Below are positions 36,187 to 42,869 of a DNA stretch of 42,869 nt, piece by piece. This DNA is from Silene noctiflora. Taxonomy: Eukaryota > Streptophyta > Magnoliopsida > Caryophyllales > Caryophyllaceae. How positions within the stretch are numbered: the first letter of the stretch is position 1; every line of letters begins with the position of its first letter. The stretch lies in the NCBI GenBank assembly GCA_009801015.1, contig VHZZ01001868.1, positions 75,812-118,680 on the forward strand, written 5' to 3'. A model generated the notes under the pieces. It was not told where the DNA came from, ran no database searches, and saw nothing but the letters and a program-made list of their open reading frames with translations. A program made the position numbers and the translations under genes.

Positions 36187-37114
36187 GTGGTCTCAAAAGT
36201 CGTGGCAAGAAGTAGCGAACACTGGGCGGGGCTTAAACTCCTCCGTGCTTCGCACTCTTCCACTTAGAACTCACCTTGGAACATTAAAGTTACTAAAATA
36301 AGTACATTTCATCCTTGAAGTTCTCACTTCCCTAAACAATCTAGTTTGACGGATACCTTCCGTCACAAATGAGAATTGCCCTATATGGGAAGGGACTAAA
36401 ATATGGGAAGAGGGCTCTTTTCTTTTTCTTTTTCTTTTTTTGACAGTAAGAGAAAATAGTCGATGATCATTCCAGGGCAAATTCTGCAATAGAATAAGAA
36501 TAAGCAATCCTATTAAGTTTTCGCGGACAGTGACTTCTTGAAAAACAATGAATTGAAGTAAGAAGATTATTGATACTTCGAAGAACAGCCTTAGCATCCT
36601 GATCCAGGGAAAGGGTTCAGTTCCCTTAAAAAAGATAACAGCTCAACATTGACGGCTATGGCCAATCAATTGAGTGTTCCCGACATTTGAAGTAGCTCGC
36701 TTGCTACAATGAAATACAATTGGCAGAAAAGAGTCACTAATTCAAAAAAAATTGGCTCGTAAGAGTCACGAAACTATTCTCAGCGTAGTTTGCATGTTAT
36801 CACGTGCCTAGGGGAATGGCCCCCCGCTAACTTTAAGATAGCAGCCAGGAGGGTCCCACTGTCGGTCTGTGGTCCAAAATAGAACGAAACTTAAATCTAA
36901 ACAGGATGTGAAGTAGATGTAGAATAAGTTATACATACAGGGCAAAAATTTATAAAACATGACTTCATGTAAGGCCTCCAAGAAACATCATCAGAACACC
37001 AGTACACGCCTACAATTTGGTAGAATCAAATGGAAGCAGCTACATAAGCAAAATAGCCAGAAAGTCGAGGACAAGGTAGAATCGGTTCGAGAAACTTTGC
37101 AGGCCAATCAGTCA
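36187..37114. other. Region downstream of the ZFPL1-like gene, partly its 3' UTR
   Basis: About 36900-37114 is probably 3' UTR of the minus-strand gene. 36290-36900 has a less AT-rich, non-repetitive texture than its surroundings, including a CTTTTT-repeat run near 36417-36440. It looked somewhat organelle-like, but no organellar gene is recognisable. The ORF at 36271-36597 (-) has no identifiable domain. Confidence 0.35.
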
Positions 37115-40100
37115 CTATTGCTCATCATTAGGCATCTCCTGGCCAAGCCCACCTTGGGCGATTCTGTAGTAGAGGATACCCATTGTTGCCATGCATGCCC
37201 TACAACAATCAAACATAAATAATTAGACTATTTTCACTTGCTTGCCCGGGGCTAATTTCACTAGCTCCACTGCTTTTTGCAAAATTATGTGAAATTTCAC
37301 ATTTCTCTTTTCTTTGCACTATCATATTGGAATACGTCATTTAGATGATATTTAAGTGTGATAACTCAAGTCACCAAGATGCCAAAATTTTCAAAACTTT
37401 GGTTGAAAAGATCAGAAATACGCCAAACTGGCAAACTCAGGTCACCCAAGTGGTATTAGTAAAATTAGTGTCTGCAATTATGCAAATAAGGGTGTCTGCG
37501 ATGATGCAAATAAGGGTGTCTGCAACTATGCTAGCCAACTGAATGAACCATACGAATCCAAGACATCCTTATTTGCATAATTGCAGACACTAATCTTAAG
37601 ATTTAGAATACTTCATGTTTCTAACAGCTCTTTGCTGCAAATAAAATACGGAATAACAAGATAAAACATGATTCCTGTGAGTAATTCTAGATGCAGTTTT
37701 CTCTTGGATGCAAACAATGGCAGAAATCAAGGTAAGAGGGAAAAAGAGGGCATGCATTAACTATGTTACTCCGACACTTCACTTAACTGCCATGTCGCGT
37801 GTCAGACACGTGTCGGTGTCCGACACGACACGACACTTCGACACTTCAATTTAGACCACAAAATAGGAACATTCACCCAAAAATAGCCGTGTCCGAAACT
37901 CTGACACCGTGTCGGAGAGTCAGAGTAACACAGGTATGCAATGACAATCAGAGGATGAGATAAAGACGTATCAAGCAGAGGTAGGCAAACATTACATTAT
38001 CGCCATAAAAAGGAGGATTTTTCTTGAATCCATTCTTGAAGATCTCGGTTGTCGCACACGCCCTTCACCAACATCATCAGCATTTAACGAGTCTTTGCGA
38101 GACGGTGCTGTCACCGGTAATGTAGGCAAAGCACTAGACCAAAAAGGCACTAACGCTCTTAGGAACTTGTGGCGAAAGGGACCTGTGAAAATAACAGTCA
38201 AGAGCAGCTATAACTAAGTAAAGCCTACATTCCGGATAAAAAATTTAATCAAACCAAACCATAACACTCCAAATTGACTCCTGATCTATGACTAAATCGG
38301 TATTGACATGCTTATCCATCTATGTTTCATATGATCTGCCATATGTGCAAAACAATCTCACCTCTTCGAGTATATTTCTTCCTGTTTCCATCTTCATCAT
38401 CGGCAAAGTATGAAATTTCAGAGTTTTGCCTTTCAACATGTATGTTACCTTTCCTTGTTGTCGCCCCAGCCTGTCAAGTTAAAATCAGCATATAAAGGAC
38501 ATATCTGAGACCAACGGAGGCTAAAAACTGGTATTTAAATAAATGTTCTCTTTTCTCTCTTCTTAGTCACTGTTATTCCATTTACTCCTCTTGTCATCCG
38601 CACTCTGTCATCTATCACGTTCTCTTTCTCCATTAACGGACCCCATTGGGTACTCTGTTCAGATTGGAAGGAACGCAAGGGGAAGTTTTGTGACTAATTT
38701 AAGGGACAAGCAAGAGGAAGTGTGGCAACTTAAAGGGAAAAATGATATGGAGTTAGATCAATGATGATACCATTGATTATAAGTAGGCTAGAATGTTGGA
38801 TCAAGGTTAAATGAAATCAGAAGGGATCTTTCCGGCGTGTAACGTGTGAGTAATAGCGGTCTACATTTTTAGGAAAGAGAATGAAGGGGCCATGGCTTGA
38901 GTTTAGGAGACCAGAGATCTTATTGGGTGTTGTCAATTGGTTAGCTTGATTTCTACTAGATGATACAAGCTTAAGTTAAAATTCGATATGTAGATTTTAG
39001 TAAGATGGCATGATTTAAATTCATAATATGGATATACTCTGCGTGGTATTAGTTCGCAATTTGCCAAGGGTTGAGTGAAATCAATAGCCCAGGTTGTGGA
39101 AGGTTTTTCAAAGTCTTTCCATAATAAACTCCCTTCAAACGAGATAAATAATGGTAATTACAAAGCAAGGTTAAATAATTAATTAATCGAGAAGGTGGGT
39201 TTGGTTTAGAAGACGCAGTTAGGTAAATTGTAAGAAAGCGCACAGACACAACCGAAGCTTTATTTCGCTATGATTTCATTTAATTTCTAACAAGTCCAAC
39301 GACTATTTAGAACGAACAACTTGAAAAGATAATCAGCTAGAAAATATATACGGAGTAGCTTACAGTCGCAGCAGTTCCAGGTTTAACGTAATTAGGCTCG
39401 TGATTCATAGAAAGTGAACTAGATGGTGAAGAGCCATCGATATCCACAAAAGCGGATCCCCCTCCAGCTCCAGATGCCGCTTCACTTCCTAGTCCTTCAG
39501 TGCCACCAGAACCGGATACATGCTTCAACGGATCTGAAGTAAAAGCAGGAGGCCCACGTCCTGGTGAAGGCAGCGAAACAGGATGATTTCCGAAAACGTT
39601 CTTCTCAAGACCCGTCTGCAAGATGGCAATTAGTAATTTGAACTTGACAGAACAGCAAAAATATACAAGATGACATACAGCCGGTGAGCCGGTCGCATAT
39701 CATGCGTGATTGCCCACTACTAACATGAAGATAGATAGCTATGAAACTGTGGGCTCATGAATTTAACAAGCATACAATCATAACAAAAATTTAAAAGTTA
39801 ATAGATCATCAGCCAGGTTGTTTCAGCCTTCATATAGATGAATGCAGTTATTTAGTCCATCTATCGATTCATTGAAAACATAGTCCACTATCAATGATTT
39901 ACTCACTACAGTCACTTGTCATTGAGTAACAAACGTTTGGACTAGGCCATACTGCAAGCCATGTCTAGCTTAAGAAAACTACATATTAACTGAAGACATT
40001 TCTAAAGCCTATGTCACTCTGACTTGTGTCCGAGTGTACTATTAGGAAATTAAAGTATTGATTGGGCCTCAACCATCACCTTAGGCTTAAGGTGATGGTT

Positions 40101-42365
40101 GAGGCCCAATCAATACTTTAATATGCTAATATAGTAATATGTACATATCCAAGTGTTCGACTCATCATCGCTAAAATTTTAAAACACAGGGACCCTATCC
40201 TAAATACGGGTTCAGGGACACATCTTCAAGGCAAAAAAAAAAAACACTTCTAGACTAGAGATATTTCAAAAAAATTTGAACTGCAATGGAAAGAAAGTTT
40301 GACAAATAAGATTTAAAATCATTAATTATACTACTAAATGCTTCACAAACTCTTTTCGAGCCTCACTAGTTTAGCTCTCTAGGAGAAGTGTCAGACTAAA
40401 AATCGTCGGGTACGAATCCATACCCATATCGTGTCGTGTCGATATAGGTACGGTCCTAAAAGTGAATAGTCAAAGTGACGGTGTCCAGAGCATCAAAATA
40501 AATGTAAAAAAATAAATGGTTTTTCCTGTAACACTGTTCCAATGCTTCAAATGCTAATGACTATGGTGGGCTAAGAGGTCGAATGTAAAAAGTTTACGCT
40601 CTTGCTTCTAATGGGAAAACACAAAATGCTCGTTTCCAAACAAACCATAATGAGAATTGCATCGACAGACTACTACTTCACAAATAAAAAGCATATTGGT
40701 TTGTGAGTCATCTTGCTTTATTCCAACATATTCCAGAGCCAACGAATAGTGCATCAACTATTTCCATCAGAAAGTAAATAAATTGTATTTCCGACATTTT
40801 TATCAAAATAAATAAATAAAATGGGTAAACGTTTCTGATAAAGGGAATATAAGAGCCTTGATATCAGCCAAGATTAGATTTCACGATTCTAGTTTAAGAA
40901 AATAGCAACTCATACATTAGACAGTGTAAAATTCTCACTGCCAAGAATAATCCCATTGACAATTAAGACATAGCCTTCTAATACTCTAAAACAATTCTGT
41001 GCATGTAAGCATTGGACCATGCATAATAATTACAACAAAATATTGACACAAGCATGCTCATTAGCCCAGCAAACAAAAGAAAAAACAGAAGAGAAGGCGA
41101 GTGTAACTTGAGCTCCCCAAACACTCCGGCAATTACATTAGCATCAACTGGACCATAAGATTTTGTGGCCACATGAGCCTCCAACAAATTAATGAGCATT
41201 TTGATTCAAAAAAAGTACACGCCTGGCGATAGTAAATTAGTTACGGCAGCAAGAAGCAAACACTAGTGAAAATGTTCCTTTTTTCTGTTATCTTCGGATA
41301 CTTAGATTACAGAGATAGAAAGTAAACAAGATTACTGAAGGACCTTACTTGCATAACTACTTCCTTAAGCATTGAGTGAAGACGTGATCCTGAATCCTTA
41401 AAGTTTTTTGGTGGCCATATCTGCACCAACAAAACAATCCCAAAAATTATGGAGCCAGCTCAACTGATTCAAAATAAAGAGAATAATGAACGCTAAAAAG
41501 GAATAGAGTTATAACAAAGAAGTCATCATTCCTGCCCGTTCAGATTGCCATGGTTATCATTTTATAACTATTAAGGACTGCTACCAATGAGTGCAATTCA
41601 ACCAATTGGTGAATTGTGTTAATTAAGAACATATGATGTAACAATGGGGAAATTTAAAATAAAGAATGCAAAATTAGGCTGAACGAAAGGAGTACATGAA
41701 TCAACACATTTCGGCAACTATCTGCTCTCAACCATGGGTTATCACATTTTAACTAACTTTGGAGAGACTTTTACCAGAACTAAATCATGCATTTGGAGTA
41801 GTTTTTAACATTTGCCCTTTGTTTTACATCTCATTAACAAATGACGACAGACATTTACTTGTTTTAGTTGTTTGACTATATATCGAACTAACCAAGCAAT
41901 AAATGGAACATGCATAATTGGGCGTATTGACAAAACCTCTATGACCATGGAACTTTATTCATTTACCATTGCAAATGGCAGACAAATAAGAAGAGAATAG
42001 TAAGAAAGAAACAGCAACGTTTTGAAAAAAAAGAAACTTACTGAAGTTGAGCATGCAGGGCAGACGTATCCAGCTGGCGCAGTGTGTGGAGGAAAACTTT
42101 TTAATTGAGAAACCAAGCAATTTGTATGAATAACATCTGTTGAAAGTGGATCATATAGTTAATATTACCATCTAATAAAAATGTCTACACAAAAGTCCAA
42201 AGAAAAGGACTTAAACAATTAAACTGTGCCAACAAACAACATACGTAAGCAACCCAGCCGAGTAGTCTGGGGATCTGTCCCTTCTTCAAGCACAGCATTA
42301 CATTTACAACAATTAGGAGGCCAATCATAATCTCCATCAATCACCCACTCTGAGTATGTGCGGAC
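37115..42365 (-). CDS. ZFPL1: ZFPL1-like RING/zinc-finger Golgi membrane protein, 3' seven exons (306 aa seen, N-terminus off window)
   Basis: Plant homologue of zinc finger protein-like 1, which in animals is a Golgi membrane protein needed for cis-Golgi organisation. Exons in coding order: 42365-42245, 42136-42042, 41420-41349, 39615-39364, 38470-38362, 38182-37996, 37199-37115 (stop TAG). All are GT-AG with a continuous frame (921 nt). Order of features: VRTYSEWVIDGDYDWPPNC, then a RING-like zinc site (CCKC ... GCLHVIHTNC ... CPAC), TAPAGYVCPACSTSIWPP (also diagnostic in animal ZFPL1), a Ser/Gly/Pro-rich linker, SYFADDEDGNRKKYTRR, RHKFLRALVPFWSSALPTLP, and a C-terminal membrane span about RKILLFMAIMACMATMGILYY with a short polar tail. 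The B-box-like N-terminal ~35 residues expected in the family are not between 42366 and 42869, so the first exon(s) lie beyond the edge. Identity rests on remembered family sequences but is strong. Confidence 0.9.
37464..37594. repeat. Foldback with tandem units in the last ZFPL1 intron
   Basis: The left arm 37464-37496 (ATTAGTGTCTGCAATTATGC ... GTGTC) pairs with the right arm 37562-37594 with a single mismatch over 33 bp. The left arm's GTCTGC-R-AT-ATGCAAATAAGGGT unit is then repeated almost in full at about 37494 and in part at about 37518. Confidence 0.75.
37763..37932. mobile_element. MITE-like element rich in GTGTCGGACACG, in the last ZFPL1 intron
   Basis: ATGTTACTCCGACAC at the left and GTCAGAGTAACAC at the right are inverted partners; the interior has CGTGTCAGACACGTGTCGG-like palindromic strings. 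A similar ATCGTGTCGTGTCGATA patch lies near 40428. Ends are approximate and no target duplication is fixed. Confidence 0.55.
40049..40122. repeat. Perfect 35-bp inverted repeat with 4-nt loop in a ZFPL1 intron
   Basis: Left arm 40049-40083 (ATTAAAGTATTGATTGGGCC...CCTTA), loop GGCT, right arm 40088-40122 (exact reverse complement). It lies in the 1733-bp intron between the exons at 39364-39615 and 41349-41420, so the pre-mRNA would contain a 74-nt hairpin without mismatches. Confidence 0.9.
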
Positions 42366-42605
42366 CTGATTATATTAAAAATAATAATAATAAAAAATCA
42401 ACTAAATGTATGTTCTAAACATGTCAGGAAAATAGGTAAGCATAACTATAAAGCAGCTAAAATTACTTTCAAAAAACCAATACGCTATTTAACATAGTTT
42501 GGATAACTGACTTGTCTTCGCACCATATAAGAAATCTCATTCTGTATCTAAGAAGCCAAACAGAGAACTAACAAGCCAGCAGACCATGCAGTAACAATTT
42601 CCCTT
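42366..42605 (-). other. Intron sequence upstream of the first visible ZFPL1 exon
   Basis: No reading frame resembles the missing zinc-binding N-terminus; treated as intron. Confidence 0.5.
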
Positions 42606-42838
42606 AGGCCTTGTTTGGATAGCAAAGTAAGAGAGAAAGGGAAGGGATGGAATAGAGAGAAAGGAAAGGAAGGGAAGAGAAGGGGAGAGGGAATGGAGGA
42701 TGAGTATTTGGATACACTTTCCCTCCAAATCTTTCCTGTGTTGGAGGGATTTTGATTAGGCTTGGAGGAGAGAAAATGGATCCCTCCAAATCCCTTCCCC
42801 TTCATTTCCCTCCTACCTTAAACGTTAACCAAACAAGG
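42605..42838. mobile_element. MITE-like element with CCTTGTTTGG ends
   Basis: Left AGGCCTTGTTTGGATAG and right CGTTAACCAAACAAGGGAT are inverted partners. The interior is purine-rich GGAAGGGA followed by its pyrimidine-rich complement (TTTCCCTCCAAATC), giving a long weak hairpin. It resembles widespread plant GCCTTGTTTGG MITEs. Three overlapping minus-strand ORFs here are by-products of the CCTTT-rich strand. Confidence 0.6.
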
Positions 42839-42869
42839 GATTTGTACGTGTGTGTCCCCCCCCCCCCCC

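Noticed and set aside
36271..36597. 108-aa minus-strand ORF with a hydrophobic start
   Set aside because: No recognised domain, contains a simple-repeat Lys/Arg run from CTTTTT repeats, and has no supporting signals.
42537..42805. Three overlapping Ser/Pro/Leu-rich minus-strand ORFs
   Set aside because: They come from the pyrimidine-rich strand of a MITE-like element and do not match the missing ZFPL1 N-terminus.

Overview
This is nuclear plant DNA. Genes are split by AT-rich introns with GT-AG borders, proteins belong to plant families, and the space between genes is full of plant transposon remnants. There are no bacterial operons, RBSs or CRISPR arrays. The genes and the many GGGTC-rich and ACTCGGYCGAGT-type repeats suggest a eudicot, possibly Caryophyllales (Silene-like). 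That placement is an impression from repeat style and was not tested.

Layout. (1) 626-7419 (+): a complete 12-exon vacuolar sorting receptor gene (VSR5/6/7-like, 627 aa) with signal peptide, PA domain, EGF repeats, one membrane span and a YMPL sorting tail. (2) 7420-10285: its 3' UTR, then repeat debris including a 312-bp tandem duplication. (3) 10286-12278 (-) and 19019-20390 (-): two paralogous RSL/RHD6-type bHLH transcription factor genes in tandem, 6.7 kb apart. They share splice positions, but the second lacks one intron inside the bHLH domain. (4) 20391-37114: about 17 kb without a supported host gene, filled with nested mobile elements. Clearest are two solo LTRs of one family with 5-bp target duplications, hAT-like non-autonomous elements with 8-bp duplications, a 5'-truncated LINE with an 18-bp duplication, Stowaway-like MITEs and a duplicated foldback element. 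(5) 37115-42365 (-): a ZFPL1-like RING/Golgi membrane protein gene, 7 exons seen, with the N-terminal exon(s) beyond the right edge.

The genes do not form a pathway. The VSR sorts vacuolar cargo, ZFPL1 is a Golgi membrane protein, and the bHLH pair probably controls root-hair or tip-growth programmes. I found no clearly new biological system. The best leads are the bHLH tandem pair with intron loss, a transposon stack whose insertion order can be read from target duplications, a palindrome array in one LTR, and a perfect 35-bp hairpin in a ZFPL1 intron. Exon borders were set by eye from splice consensus, frame continuity and family similarity.
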